A stretch of DNA of 64,000 nt, from assembly GCA_043739385.1 (NCBI GenBank), contig JAYUED010000001.1, forward strand, positions 124,001-188,000. Reading direction: 5' to 3'. How positions within the stretch are numbered: the stretch's first letter is position 1; each line of letters starts with the position of its first letter. Below, in pieces: positions 1 to 9,037 of the stretch. The stretch comes from Defluviibacillus sp043739385 (GTDB lineage: Bacteria > Pseudomonadota > Gammaproteobacteria > Burkholderiales > Burkholderiaceae_C). The position numbers were made by a program, and so were the translations under genes. Under the pieces are notes generated by a model. It was given only the letters and a program-made list of their open reading frames with translations, was not told the origin of the DNA and did no database searches.

Positions 1-2
1 AT

Positions 3-164
3 GCCCAGAGCGACGCCCCCGTCAACGGCGAATTAAACTCACAAGCGATCATGGCCTTGTCGACAAACCGCAAGACCATGGACAGTGACCGCGAATTTGA
101 GCGGCTCAAAAGCAAGTTATTAGGCAAATTGATTGGCGACCCTACGCCCAGGAGTACCGTATGA
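3..164 (+). CDS. resB: Cytochrome c biogenesis protein ResB, C-terminal end (partial)
   Basis: An open frame enters from the left edge and stops at 162-164. Its last 53 residues are hydrophilic and basic (a stretch with DREFERLKSKLLGKLIG), as expected of the cytoplasmic tail of ResB, the partner that passes haem with CcsA in system II cytochrome c maturation. The identity rests mainly on position: its stop overlaps the ccsA start by four bases (ATGA), the usual resB-ccsA arrangement. Most of the protein lies outside the window, so no catalytic feature can be checked. The fragment is short, so confidence is moderate. Confidence 0.65.
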   Translation, partial: AQSDAPVNGELNSQAIMALSTNRKTMDSDREFERLKSKLLGKLIGDPTPRSTV

Positions 165-1522
165 CGACCGCGACCCGAACCGATATGCCTCTGGGGCTAG
201 CCTCCACGAGTGCGGACTCTTTTATTCTGAATGAGGGTTTTATGGCCCGCCGCAATCTGTTTGACTGGTTGTTTGCACTGGCTGTCCTGGTTGGCGGTGT
301 GACGGCGTTTTCGCTCTATGCGAATGCCATGGACGTGTATGAAAAAGGAATTTTGTTCGGGGCAATGCCTGCTGCCATCTGGCTAGGCTGGTTCTGGCGG
401 CCTTTACGTACGCTGATGTTGGCGGTAGCCCTGTTCTCATTGCTGGGTATCTACGCCTACCATGGGGACTTGGCTCAGGCTGAGAAAGTGTTTCCTCTCA
501 AATACTTTTTGTCGAGTCAATCGGCTATTTTGTGGATGAGCGTGCTGTTTTTCATGAGCACAATCTTTTATTGGCTTGGTATGTTTGCCAAGGTCGAGAG
601 CACGGCAATGGAGCTGATTGGCTCGCGTATTGCTTGGGTGGCAGTGGGTATGGCGCTCATCGGAACTATGGTGCGTTGGTACGAAAGTTACTTGATAGGG
701 GCTGATATCGGCCATATCCCCGTCAGCAATCTGTACGAAGTGTTTGTGTTGTTTTGCTGGTTAACTGCTACGTTTTACCTCTACTTTGAAGATCAGTACA
801 ACACCCGAGCCATGGGTGCGTTTGTGATGCTGGTTGTTAGCGCCGCTGTCGGATTTTTGCTCTGGTATACGGTAGTTCGTGAAGCCCATGAGATTCAACC
901 TCTGGTTCCAGCGCTGAAAAGTTGGTGGATGAAGTTGCATGTGCCTGCTAACTTTATTGGCTACGGTACTTTCTCCCTGGCCGCGATGGTGTCGTTTGCT
1001 TACCTCATCAAGCAGCAGGCGACCGAGACGCGATGGCACAAACTCACGCCGCTGTGGTTGCTTGGCATTGCGTTGTGTTTTGTGCCGATTGCATTTCGCA
1101 AAACACTGGGTACGACGGGTAGCAACTATTGGCTGGTGTATGCCGCTATTTCGTCTGTGATTGCTGGTGGAATTTTGGTTGGGCGCAAGCGAATTGCAGC
1201 CAAACTGCCCCCGTTGGAGATTTTGGATGATGTGATGTACAAGTCCATCGCAGTGGGTTTCGCTTTCTTTACGATAGCAACTGTATTGGGTGCACTTTGG
1301 GCTGCAGAGGCTTGGGGTGGCTACTGGAGCTGGGATCCAAAAGAAACCTGGGCTTTGATCGTATGGCTCAACTACGCCGCTTGGCTGCACATGCGGTTGA
1401 TGAAGGGTTTACGCGGTACGGTCGCTGCTTGGTGGGCTTTGGCTGGTTTGGCGGTCACTACCTTCGCGTTTATCGGGGTCAACATGTTCTTGAGTGGATT
1501 GCACAGTTACGGCACTTTGTAA
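161..1522 (+). CDS. ccsB: System II cytochrome c biogenesis protein CcsA/CcsB (ResC type)
   Basis: This polytopic membrane protein of 453 residues exports and ligates haem to apocytochromes c together with ResB. The diagnostic tryptophan-rich WWD-type motif (WGGYWSWDPKETW) begins near residue 385, followed by a histidine-bearing helix. At least eight hydrophobic segments are visible. The start overlaps the preceding resB stop (ATGA), which suggests translational coupling. An internal ATG at 242 would give a shorter protein starting MARRNLFDWL; the coupled start is preferred. Naming varies: the same family is called CcsA, CcsB or ResC in different databases. The family assignment itself is secure. 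Confidence 0.93.
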   Translation: MTTATRTDMPLGLASTSADSFILNEGFMARRNLFDWLFALAVLVGGVTAFSLYANAMDVYEKGILFGAMPAAIWLGWFWRPLRTLMLAVALFSLLGIYAYHGDLAQAEKVFPLKYFLSSQSAILWMSVLFFMSTIFYWLGMFAKVESTAMELIGSRIAWVAVGMALIGTMVRWYESYLIGADIGHIPVSNLYEVFVLFCWLTATFYLYFEDQYNTRAMGAFVMLVVSAAVGFLLWYTVVREAHEIQPLVPALKSWWMKLHVPANFIGYGTFSLAAMVSFAYLIKQQATETRWHKLTPLWLLGIALCFVPIAFRKTLGTTGSNYWLVYAAISSVIAGGILVGRKRIAAKLPPLEILDDVMYKSIAVGFAFFTIATVLGALWAAEAWGGYWSWDPKETWALIVWLNYAAWLHMRLMKGLRGTVAAWWALAGLAVTTFAFIGVNMFLSGLHSYGTL

Positions 1523-1593
1523 TGTCTGTCTGAATACAAGCTTGATGAGGGGTTCATACTTAGCGGTGTAAGAAATGAACTGCTGGTGCGACC

Positions 1594-1610
1594 AAGTGTC
1601 ATAAAGTGTC
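1594..1610 (+). promoter_or_regulatory. Direct repeat AAGTGTC upstream of msrP (possible regulator site)
   Basis: Two exact copies of AAGTGTC (1594-1600 and 1604-1610) lie 10 bp apart, one helical turn, about 45 bp before the msrP start. Tandem half-sites one turn apart are typical of two-component response regulators, and msrPQ is under such a system in enterobacteria. Both the function and the regulator here are inferred. A weak -10-like TACTAT lies just downstream. Confidence 0.3.
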
Positions 1611-1654
1611 TGAACAAGATACTAAAAGTTTTACTATACGCACCAGGAGTTCCC

Positions 1655-2650
1655 ATGCTGATTAAAAATCGCGATGATGCCTTTATTCACCCTGTCACTA
1701 GCGAAATTACTTCGCAGCGTCACTACGAAGGTCGTCGTGACCTGATGAAACTCATGGCTACGGGTGCTGCAGGTGTTTCTATGGCTACCTGGGCTGCTCG
1801 CGAGGCGCATGCAGAAGTGGTACGTCCAAACAAGCTGGCTGCACTGGCCAGTGTCAAGTCTACGGTAGCTGGTGCGATGACGATGGAGAAAGTCACTGAG
1901 TACAAAGATGCCAGTACGTACAACAATTTCTACGAGTTTGGTACCGACAAGGCCGATCCTGCAAAAAATGCCCACACCCTTAAAACCACGCCATGGACTG
2001 TTGAGGTGGAGGGCATGGTCAAGAAGCCTGCTAAATACACACTGGAAGACCTGCTCAAGCTCAGCGCGCAAGAAGAGCGCATTTACCGCCTGCGCTGCGT
2101 CGAAGGCTGGTCTATGGTGATTCCTTGGATTGGCTATTCACTCAGCGAGCTAATTAAAAAAGTAGAGCCGCTGAGCGGTGCCAAATACATTGAATTTGTC
2201 ACCCAAGCTGATCCCAAGACCATGCCGTTTGTCGGCTCCCGTGTACTGGACTGGCCCTATGTAGAGGCCTTGCGCTTGGATGAGGCCATGCACCCGTTAA
2301 CTCTGCTTAGCTTTGGTATGTACGGGGAAGTTCTGCCCAATCAAAGCGGTGCGCCCGTGCGTTTGGTGGTGCCATGGAAATACGGCTTCAAGAGCGGCAA
2401 GAGTATCGTCAAAATTCGCTTTACTGACAAACAACCTGCTACGGCATGGAATAAAGCTGCGGCCAACGAGTACGGTTTTTACTCTAACGTGAATCCCGAC
2501 GTAGACCATCCACGCTGGAGTCAAGCTACTGAGCGCCGTATTGGTGAAGACGGTTTATTCGCCAAGAAGCGCAAAACATTGCTCTTCAACGGCTATGAAG
2601 CCCAAGTAGGCCAGCTGTATGCTGGTATGGATTTGAAGAAAAACTTCTAA
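1655..2650 (+). CDS. msrP: Periplasmic protein-methionine-sulfoxide reductase, molybdopterin subunit MsrP
   Basis: MsrP (YedY) repairs oxidised methionine in periplasmic proteins using electrons delivered by the membrane haem protein MsrQ. The ATG at 1655 is chosen because AGGAG lies 5 bp upstream; the open frame extends further upstream to 1586 without a comparable site. This gives 331 residues, the usual size. The N-terminus carries a Tat signal (GRRDLMKLMATG, then AHA before the mature part), as expected for a protein folded with its molybdenum cofactor. The cofactor-ligand cysteine lies in RLRCVEGWSMVIPW. msrQ follows immediately, completing the two-gene operon. Confidence 0.95.
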   Translation: MLIKNRDDAFIHPVTSEITSQRHYEGRRDLMKLMATGAAGVSMATWAAREAHAEVVRPNKLAALASVKSTVAGAMTMEKVTEYKDASTYNNFYEFGTDKADPAKNAHTLKTTPWTVEVEGMVKKPAKYTLEDLLKLSAQEERIYRLRCVEGWSMVIPWIGYSLSELIKKVEPLSGAKYIEFVTQADPKTMPFVGSRVLDWPYVEALRLDEAMHPLTLLSFGMYGEVLPNQSGAPVRLVVPWKYGFKSGKSIVKIRFTDKQPATAWNKAAANEYGFYSNVNPDVDHPRWSQATERRIGEDGLFAKKRKTLLFNGYEAQVGQLYAGMDLKKNF

Positions 2651-2656
2651 CCAGTG

Positions 2657-3304
2657 ATGTCTGTTAATAAATTACTGCTGCGGCCTGCCGTCAAACCACT
2701 ACTTTGGGTTTTAGCGCTGTTGCCTTTTGCATGGCTGGTATACGGCGCTTTTACCGATGGGCTTGGGGCTAATCCTGCTGAATACTTGGTGCGTGCAACG
2801 GGGGATTGGACGTTGCGGTTTCTGTGTATCGTCTTGGCTGTGACGCCATTGCGAATCACCACCGGTTGGTCAGCTCTGGCCCGACTCCGACGCATGCTGG
2901 GCCTTTTCATGTATTTCTATGTTGTCTTGCATCTGCTTTCGTACAGCTGGTTTGACATGAGTTTTGACTTGGCCGATATTGCGAAGGACATTGCCAAGCG
3001 GCCTTTTATTTTGGTGGGTTTTTCTGCTTTTGTGCTGCTAACGCCGCTGGCAGCGACTTCATTTAACCGCGCAATTAAAGCCATGGGAGCTAAGCGCTGG
3101 CAAAAGCTGCATAAGCTGGTGTACGCCATTGCCGGCTTGGGAATCTTGCACTTCTTCTGGATGCGAGCGGGCAAAAATAACTTTGCTGAAGTCGCTGTGT
3201 ACGCGCTCATCCTGAGCATCTTGTTGGGCTGGCGGGTTTGGTACTTTTACAGTAAAAAGAAGTCAGCGCGCGCAGTAGGCACGCGCAGTCAGCTATCAAA
3301 TTAA
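2657..3304 (+). CDS. msrQ: Haem-binding membrane subunit MsrQ of the methionine sulfoxide reductase system
   Basis: MsrQ (YedZ) is a small haem b membrane protein of the ferric-reductase-like family that passes electrons from the quinone pool or a flavin reductase to MsrP. This copy has about 215 residues with five to six hydrophobic helices. The conserved histidines expected of haem ligation appear in the helices around YFYVVLHLLSY and KLHKLVYAIAGLGILHFFW. A GTG (2654) directly precedes the ATG (2657); the ATG is used here. It starts six bases after the msrP stop, so the two are co-transcribed. It ends facing lysA, with a hairpin between them. Confidence 0.94.
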   Translation: MSVNKLLLRPAVKPLLWVLALLPFAWLVYGAFTDGLGANPAEYLVRATGDWTLRFLCIVLAVTPLRITTGWSALARLRRMLGLFMYFYVVLHLLSYSWFDMSFDLADIAKDIAKRPFILVGFSAFVLLTPLAATSFNRAIKAMGAKRWQKLHKLVYAIAGLGILHFFWMRAGKNNFAEVAVYALILSILLGWRVWYFYSKKKSARAVGTRSQLSN

Positions 3305-3314
3305 GAGTTCAACT

Positions 3315-3351
3315 GCCACTACGAACCTATGAACATAGGTGTTGTAGCGGC
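3315..3351. terminator. Hairpin between convergent msrQ and lysA (probable bidirectional terminator)
   Basis: The core stem ACCTAT/ATAGGT (3325-3330 with 3335-3340) closes a GAAC loop. The stem extends outward through CTAC/GTAG (3319-3322 with 3344-3347) and GCC/GGC (3315-3317 with 3349-3351), with small internal mismatches. It sits exactly in the gap between two convergent genes. There is no strong T-tract, so its efficiency is uncertain. Confidence 0.55.
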
Positions 3352-3359
3352 ATGGAGAT

Positions 3360-4661
3360 TCAAGTTGCCAAAGTTACCAAGCGTTCGCCACGCAGCTGGT
3401 CTCTGACTGTTTCTCGTTCGCGTATGAGGTGTGCGGTGTTGCCGTCTACCAAAACTTCGGCTGCGCGGCCCCGTGTGTTGTAGTTGCTGGCCATGCTCAT
3501 GCAGTAAGCACCGGCGGACAGCACGGCAACCCTTTCCCCTGCTTGCACAGACAGCATTCTGTCGTGGCCAATCCAGTCGCCACTTTCACAAATAGGGCCT
3601 ACAACGTCGCAGTTAATCGCTGCGGCAGTCGTCGAGGCATTCACATTCAGTGGCACGATGGCGTGGAAAGCTTGGTACATCGCTGGGCGGGGCAGATCAT
3701 TCATGGCGGCATCGATGATGCAAAAATTCTTTTGATCACCAGGTTTAAGGTACAGCACCTCACTGACGCACACTCCTGCGTTACCGACCAGTGAGCGTCC
3801 TGGCTCGATCATGAAATGACGCTCTCCAAAGCCACGTGCATCCAATTTAGCCAAGAGTTTTATCCAAAGTGCATCGGCGGCAGGTGGGGTGTCCCCGTTG
3901 TAGTTGATGCCCAAGCCACCGCCAAAGTCGATGTGAGCAATCGGAATGCCAGCCGTCTCGATGTTTTCTACCAGATCCAACATTCGGTCCACAGCATCCA
4001 AGTAAGGCTCTACCTCTGTGATTTGCGAGCCAATGTGACAGTCGATACCCGCAACCTTCAGTCCCGGCAAAGCTGCTGCACGTTGATAAGTGGCCACAAC
4101 CCGATCATGGGCAACACCAAATTTACTGCCTTTGAGTCCGGTCGATATGTACGGGTGGGTTTTGGGGTCTACGTTGGGGTTCACGCGCAGGCTGATCGTG
4201 GCTGTTTTACCCATGGTCTGCGCCACACTGCTCAAAACCTCCAGTTCTGCTTCACTTTCTACATTGAAACAGCCAATACCCACCTCCAAGGCCTGACGCA
4301 TTTCAGTACGGGTTTTACCTACACCTGAAAAAATAACCTTACTGGGCTGCGCACCAGCCAGTAACACCCGCTCCAGCTCGCCTCCAGATACGATGTCAAA
4401 GCCACAGCCGGCTTCAGCAAATACCTGCAACACACCGAGCGAAGAATTGGCTTTCATAGCATAGCAAATTTGCACATGACGGCCCGCAAAGCCCCGCTGG
4501 TAGGCGCGGAGTGCCGCCAGCATCGCATTTTTAGAGTAAACAAACAGCGGTGTGCCATGCGTTTGCGCCAAGTCGGTCAAACGAAGCTCTTCGACACACA
4601 ATTCGCCTTGGCGGTAGTCGATATAAGGTTGGCCGGGGAGGGAGATGGAGGGCGTATTCAT
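3360..4661 (-). CDS. lysA: Diaminopimelate decarboxylase
   Basis: LysA decarboxylates meso-diaminopimelate to L-lysine, the last step of lysine biosynthesis, using pyridoxal phosphate. The 433-residue protein has the alanine-racemase-like barrel with the PLP lysine at residue 70 (CYAMKANSS), the GIDCHIGSQ and EPGRSLVGNAG phosphate and substrate segments, and the C-terminal CESGDWIG motif carrying the dimer active-site cysteine. Its ATG overlaps the stop of the small upstream lipoprotein by four bases, so the two are translationally coupled. Length and motifs are canonical. Confidence 0.97.
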   Translation of the reverse strand: MNTPSISLPGQPYIDYRQGELCVEELRLTDLAQTHGTPLFVYSKNAMLAALRAYQRGFAGRHVQICYAMKANSSLGVLQVFAEAGCGFDIVSGGELERVLLAGAQPSKVIFSGVGKTRTEMRQALEVGIGCFNVESEAELEVLSSVAQTMGKTATISLRVNPNVDPKTHPYISTGLKGSKFGVAHDRVVATYQRAAALPGLKVAGIDCHIGSQITEVEPYLDAVDRMLDLVENIETAGIPIAHIDFGGGLGINYNGDTPPAADALWIKLLAKLDARGFGERHFMIEPGRSLVGNAGVCVSEVLYLKPGDQKNFCIIDAAMNDLPRPAMYQAFHAIVPLNVNASTTAAAINCDVVGPICESGDWIGHDRMLSVQAGERVAVLSAGAYCMSMASNYNTRGRAAEVLVDGNTAHLIRERETVRDQLRGERLVTLAT

Positions 4662-4906
4662 TGTGTGTCAGTAGCAGTGGCGGAGGATGTGGGCTGTGAG
4701 GCTGCGCGTGTAGGCAGTGTCGAACGCAGGACTGTACCTGTGGCTTGCGGTAGAGTGGCGCGTCCAACGGCTGCAGGCTCAGTGGGCAGATAGAGATTGC
4801 CTTTTTGGCCGCAGGCGCTCAAAACTGCAAGGCTACCCACGAACAGCGTACCCCGAAGTGCAATCCGCACAAGACGCTCAAGAGAGCAGATTAAAATTTG
4901 ATGCAT
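4658..4906 (-). CDS. lptM: Small LptM-like lipoprotein upstream of lysA
   Basis: A short lipoprotein of about 82 residues with a hydrophobic signal and lipobox (LAVLSACGQKGNLYLP). The ACGQKGxLYLP signature is typical of the LptM (YifL) family, which in Escherichia coli helps the LPS translocon LptD mature; in proteobacteria it is commonly encoded next to lysA, as here. The open frame continues upstream past position 5000, but that extension would overlap cyaY, so an ATG at 4906 (alternatively 4915) is chosen. It is divergent from cyaY with only about 20 bp between starts, so their promoters must overlap neighbouring coding sequence. Confidence 0.8.
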   Translation of the reverse strand: MHQILICSLERLVRIALRGTLFVGSLAVLSACGQKGNLYLPTEPAAVGRATLPQATGTVLRSTLPTRAASQPTSSATATDTQ

Positions 4907-4927
4907 CTTCAACATGGTGAAATTGTA

Positions 4928-5260
4928 ATGACTGACCTCGAATTCCAAGACCGTGCAGAAGACCTGCTCAAGGTGGTTGAGACCACGTGTGATCGTATCA
5001 ATGACACGACCGATGCCGATATTGACAACCAACGGGTAGGTAATTTAATTACGCTGACCTTCAGCAACCGCAGCCAAATCATCATCAACCTGCAAAAGCC
5101 TTTGCACGAAGTCTGGTTGGCTGCGCGCTCTGGTGGCTATCACTACCGGTTTGATGGGCATCAGTGGGTGGACACCAAGGCTGCTGATAGTGAGTTTTTT
5201 GCTCGCTTGTCAAAGGACGCCTCGGCACAGGGGGGGGGAGCTTTGGTTTTTGGTCGGTAA
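4928..5260 (+). CDS. cyaY: Frataxin-like iron donor CyaY
   Basis: CyaY is a small acidic iron-binding protein that modulates IscS-dependent iron-sulphur cluster assembly. The 110-residue frame has the acidic N-terminal helix (TDLEFQDRAEDLLKVVE) and the conserved sheet core with QIIINLQKPLHEVWLA and GGYHYRF. The ATG at 4928 is chosen over the upstream ATG at 4898 because family members begin MTDxEF. A run of nine Gs (5230-5238) encodes part of the C-terminal glycines; a one-base slip there would change only the last residues. It ends six bases before the convergent mrcA gene. Confidence 0.95.
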   Translation: MTDLEFQDRAEDLLKVVETTCDRINDTTDADIDNQRVGNLITLTFSNRSQIIINLQKPLHEVWLAARSGGYHYRFDGHQWVDTKAADSEFFARLSKDASAQGGGALVFGR

Positions 5261-5266
5261 ATATGT

Positions 5267-7657
5267 TCAGTTTTTGAACAAATCCAAAATACGTTTTTTC
5301 TCATCGGCTGGTGGCAGCATGTCCTCGCCGCTGAACGCTTCTCCGCTGTTTTTGTCCTCAAGCCCCAGACTGCTCACACCACCAGCTTTGACGTATTCTG
5401 TGTAAAGCCATTCACCGCCTACGTTCACGACTCCTTCAGGGGCGACGTATTCAGTGACTGGCACACCTTTAAGGGCTGTTTGCATGTAAGTGATCCATAT
5501 AGGTAGGCTTAGGCCACCGCCAGTTTCGTTGTCACCCAACTTGCGAGGTGTGTCATAGCCCATCCACACGACGCCTGCAAGGGTCGGCTGAAAGCCTGCA
5601 AACCAAGTGTCAATTGAATCGTTGGTAGTACCCGTTTTGCCGAACAAATCTGGCCGACCCAGCTGCTGTTGGGCTTTGGCAGCTGTGCCACTGCGGGCAA
5701 CTTCTTGCAGCAGGCTGTCCATCACAAAGGCATTGCGAGGCGATATAGCCCGGGCGGATTCATCCAGCGCTGTCGGCTTGGTCTCAATCAAAGTTTTACC
5801 TTTTTGATCGGTGATCTTGGTAATGAGGTAGGGGTTAACGCGGTAGCCGCCATTAGCAAAGACCGCGTAGGCGCTGACCATTTGCATGGGTGTAACTGAC
5901 CCGGCACCCAGCGCCATTGTTAGGTAGGCGGGGTGTTTTTCGGCTTCAAAACCAAAGTGTGTGATCCACTGCTGGCCATATTTCGCACCAATCGCCTGCA
6001 AAATCCGAATAGAGACCATATTTTTGGATTTTTTCAAGGCGGTTCGTAGGTTCATGGGCCCATCAAATTTCCCGTCGTAGTTTTTTGGCTCCCAAGGCTG
6101 ACCGCCTGTGACACCACCATCAAAAAATAACGGAGCATCGTTCACTACGGTTGCGGGCGTGAAACCTTTTTCCAATGCCGCTGAGTAGATGAATGGCTTA
6201 AAGCTTGAGCCGGGTTGCCGCCAAGCCTGTGTCACGTGATTAAATTTGTTTTTCTCAAAATCAAAACCACCAACTAAGGCCTTGATGGCCCCGTCCCGTG
6301 GATCTAGTGCCACAAACGCACCTTCTACTTCGGGCAATTGTGTGATTTCCCAGGTATTTTTTGGGGTGCGTGCTACGCGGATGATCGCACCGCGACGAAT
6401 GCGGGTGGTAGGGGTCGCTTTGTCAGACAGTCCACTTTGTACAGGCTTTAGCCCATCACCAGTAACTTCAATACTCTCACCATTTTGTCGAACAGCCTGA
6501 ACAAGTTTAGGTGAGGCTTGCGTGACAACAGCAGCCATCACATCGCCATTGTCAGGGTGCTCACTTAAGGCATCGTCAATCGCTTCTTCGGCTAGCTTGG
6601 GGTTAGTGGGTAGGTCTACAAACTTTTCTGGGCCTCGGTAAATTTGGCGGCGCTCGAAGTCCATGATGCCCTTGCGCAGCGCACGATAGGCCGCGTTTTG
6701 GTCGGAACCTTTAAGGGTGGTGTAAACGTTCATGCCGCGGGTGTAGCTTTCTGGCCCGTACTGCGAAAAAATCATCTGACGCACTGTTTCGGCTACGTAT
6801 TCGCCATGTACGCGGTTGCTGTCAAGGCCTGAGCGAATTTTTAACTCTTCACGGCGTGCTGTTTCGGCTTGTTCATGTGTAATGAAGCCAGTGTCTTCCA
6901 TCCGGTCAATGATGTATTGCTGGCGGCTTTTGGCGCGGGTCGGGTTTGCAATAGGATTGTAGGCAGAGGGAGCCTTGGGCAGTCCCGCGAGCATTGCTGC
7001 CTCAGCAATCGTCACGTCTTTCAAGGGTTTACCAAAATAAATCTCAGATGCCGCTGCAAAGCCGTATGCACGGTTGCCCAAGAAAATTTGATTCATGTAA
7101 ATTTCTAGAATTCGATCCTTGGTCAGCAGGTGCTCCAGTTTGAAAGTCAGCAGGATTTCATAAATTTTTCGGGTGTAGGTTTTCTCGGAAGTTAGGTACA
7201 CGTTGCGGGCAACCTGCATGGTGATGGTCGATGCACCTTGACTCTTAAGGCGTCCAAGATTGGCTAGGCCCGCACGAATAACGCCTAGGTAGTCGACCCC
7301 ACCGTGTTGGTAAAAGCGGGTGTCTTCAATTGCGAGGACAGCATCCTTCATTACCTGAGGGATTTGCCCAATGGGCGTTAAATTGCGGCGTTCTTCACCA
7401 AATTCTCCAATTAATGCACCTTCTGCGCTAAATACTCGCAGTGGGAGCTTTGGACTGTAGTCGGACAAATCGGAGATGTCAGGTAAATTTGGGTAGGCTA
7501 TTGCCAGCGCGATGGCAATAGCAAAGACTAGAGCTGCAATGCCAGCAGCAGCCAGCGCTAAAAGGACAAATATCCAATGTGCGATACGGCGTACCCACGT
7601 TATGGGCTTAACTGCCTGTGCAGGTTTCTTATCATTAGGCGAAGACGGTGAAGGCAT
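5267..7657 (-). CDS. mrcA: Penicillin-binding protein 1A (bifunctional transglycosylase/transpeptidase)
   Basis: This class A PBP polymerises and cross-links peptidoglycan at the outer face of the inner membrane. Of 796 residues, the first ~35 are cytoplasmic and basic, then one membrane anchor (about 30-55). The glycosyltransferase domain follows with EDTRFYQHGG and QGASTITMQ motifs. The transpeptidase carries SxxK near residue 483 (PGSSFKPF), SxN (KKSKNMVS) and KTG near 673 (FGKTGTTND). A central OB-like segment lies between the two catalytic domains. It is divergent from pilM, a common arrangement in Burkholderiales and pseudomonads. All catalytic motifs are intact. Confidence 0.97.
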   Translation of the reverse strand: MPSPSSPNDKKPAQAVKPITWVRRIAHWIFVLLALAAAGIAALVFAIAIALAIAYPNLPDISDLSDYSPKLPLRVFSAEGALIGEFGEERRNLTPIGQIPQVMKDAVLAIEDTRFYQHGGVDYLGVIRAGLANLGRLKSQGASTITMQVARNVYLTSEKTYTRKIYEILLTFKLEHLLTKDRILEIYMNQIFLGNRAYGFAAASEIYFGKPLKDVTIAEAAMLAGLPKAPSAYNPIANPTRAKSRQQYIIDRMEDTGFITHEQAETARREELKIRSGLDSNRVHGEYVAETVRQMIFSQYGPESYTRGMNVYTTLKGSDQNAAYRALRKGIMDFERRQIYRGPEKFVDLPTNPKLAEEAIDDALSEHPDNGDVMAAVVTQASPKLVQAVRQNGESIEVTGDGLKPVQSGLSDKATPTTRIRRGAIIRVARTPKNTWEITQLPEVEGAFVALDPRDGAIKALVGGFDFEKNKFNHVTQAWRQPGSSFKPFIYSAALEKGFTPATVVNDAPLFFDGGVTGGQPWEPKNYDGKFDGPMNLRTALKKSKNMVSIRILQAIGAKYGQQWITHFGFEAEKHPAYLTMALGAGSVTPMQMVSAYAVFANGGYRVNPYLITKITDQKGKTLIETKPTALDESARAISPRNAFVMDSLLQEVARSGTAAKAQQQLGRPDLFGKTGTTNDSIDTWFAGFQPTLAGVVWMGYDTPRKLGDNETGGGLSLPIWITYMQTALKGVPVTEYVAPEGVVNVGGEWLYTEYVKAGGVSSLGLEDKNSGEAFSGEDMLPPADEKKRILDLFKN

Positions 7658-7957
7658 AGATCAGGGCGTTGATTAGGCGTTGGCTCCAGCCGACAATATG
7701 TACCGCAGTTTGTCTGTGGTCATACCGATCGGCTTTATAGGCATCATTGGCATAGTGCATTGTCTGTGCATTTGCTTGAGGATTATTTGAACTGGGTGCC
7801 GAGGTGTTGTTTTGGCAACGCTTAGCGCTTGCAGTTAAGACACAATTCTTTACCAGGCAACGAGCTTGCTGATAGTATTCATGTAGTTTGTTAGGTTTCG
7901 TTGTTATTGTTGTGAGTGGTGGTTACTGAGCTTACCCACGATGTTGAGGGGACATAC
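7658..7957. other. Divergent mrcA/pilM intergenic region (300 bp)
   Basis: No gene is supported here. On the minus strand a TATAAA (7739 down to 7734) lies about 76 bp before the mrcA start and could be a -10 box, without a convincing -35. On the plus strand TTGGCA (7812-7817) is a possible -35 for pil but lacks a good -10. The region must carry the promoters of both the mrcA and the pilM transcription units; they cannot be fixed by eye. Confidence 0.4.
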
Positions 7958-9037
7958 TTGCTTAATTTTGGATCGTTTTTAAGTCGGGATCCAGCCGCAC
8001 TTTTGGGGTTGGACATAAGTTCGTCCAGCGTAAAGCTGGTTGAATTGAGTCGTAATAAAGCTGGTGTGCTTGTGTTGGAGAGGTGCGCGATTGAGCAACT
8101 GGAAGCCGGTTGGATTACAGACGGGAACGTTGAAAAATTTGACGAAGTTGCTGAGGCTGTGAGGCGCTTGGTTAAAAAAAGTGGGACACGCACCAAAAAC
8201 GTGGCCATGGCGCTTCCCGCGTCAGCTGTGATCACCAAAAAAATCGTGCTTCCTGGTGGCTTGAGCGACGCAGAACTTGAAATTCAAGTTGAATCTGAAG
8301 CTAACCAATACATACCATTTTCATTAGATGAAGTAAGTTTAGATTTTTGTGTTTCGGGGCCTAGTGCGAGCTCGGTGGGTGATGTTGACGTGTTGATTGC
8401 GGCATCACGTAAGGAAAAAGTGCAAGATCGGCAAGGATTGGCTGAAGCCGCAGGATTGAAGCCGGTGATACTTGATGTGGAGTCTTATGCATCTCGCTTG
8501 GCAACTGAGCGGTTAATAGAAAACCTGCCAAGCAAAGGTCTCGACACGCTGGTGGCTTTGTTTGAAGTTGGTGCCTTTACCACCAGTATGCAAGCTATTC
8601 GAAATGGTGATGTTTTGTATGACCGTGACCAAGCTTTCGGTGGCGCTCAGTTGACTCAGTTGATTGTTAGGCAGTACGGTTTTTCTAACGATGAGGCCGA
8701 GACTAAAAAGAGAACAGGTGAGCTACCCGAAGACTATGAAGTTAGCGTACTTAAGCCATTTGTGGAAAGTCTCGCTCAAGAAATTGGTCGTGCATTGCAG
8801 TTCTTTTTTACAAGTACACCTCATAATAAAGTCGATTATGTGATGCTGGCAGGTGGTTCCTCGTCGTTACCTGGGTTGTCAGAAGCAGTCATGCGCCAGA
8901 CCAGCTTTGCCTGTAACTTGGTAAATCCGTTTGAAGGTATGGAGATGGGTAGTGCAATTCGAGAAAATAAAATGCGACGCGAAGCGCCTTCTTATCTGAC
9001 TTCCTGTGGCTTGGCAATGCGGAGATTTCTGCAGTGA
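7958..9037 (+). CDS. pilM: Type IV pilus assembly ATPase-like protein PilM
   Basis: PilM is an actin-like cytoplasmic protein that binds the N-terminus of PilN and links the inner-membrane alignment complex to the pilus motor. The ASKHA fold is visible in LLGLDISSSSVKLVEL and in the late VMLAGGSSSLPGLSE loop. The TTG at 7958 is preferred: GAGGGGA (7946-7952) sits five bases upstream, and the protein then starts MLNFGSFLSR, close to the family start. The frame also allows GTG at 7916. About 359 residues. It overlaps pilN by four bases (GTGA) and opens the pilMNOPQ operon. Confidence 0.93.
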   Translation: MLNFGSFLSRDPAALLGLDISSSSVKLVELSRNKAGVLVLERCAIEQLEAGWITDGNVEKFDEVAEAVRRLVKKSGTRTKNVAMALPASAVITKKIVLPGGLSDAELEIQVESEANQYIPFSLDEVSLDFCVSGPSASSVGDVDVLIAASRKEKVQDRQGLAEAAGLKPVILDVESYASRLATERLIENLPSKGLDTLVALFEVGAFTTSMQAIRNGDVLYDRDQAFGGAQLTQLIVRQYGFSNDEAETKKRTGELPEDYEVSVLKPFVESLAQEIGRALQFFFTSTPHNKVDYVMLAGGSSSLPGLSEAVMRQTSFACNLVNPFEGMEMGSAIRENKMRREAPSYLTSCGLAMRRFLQ

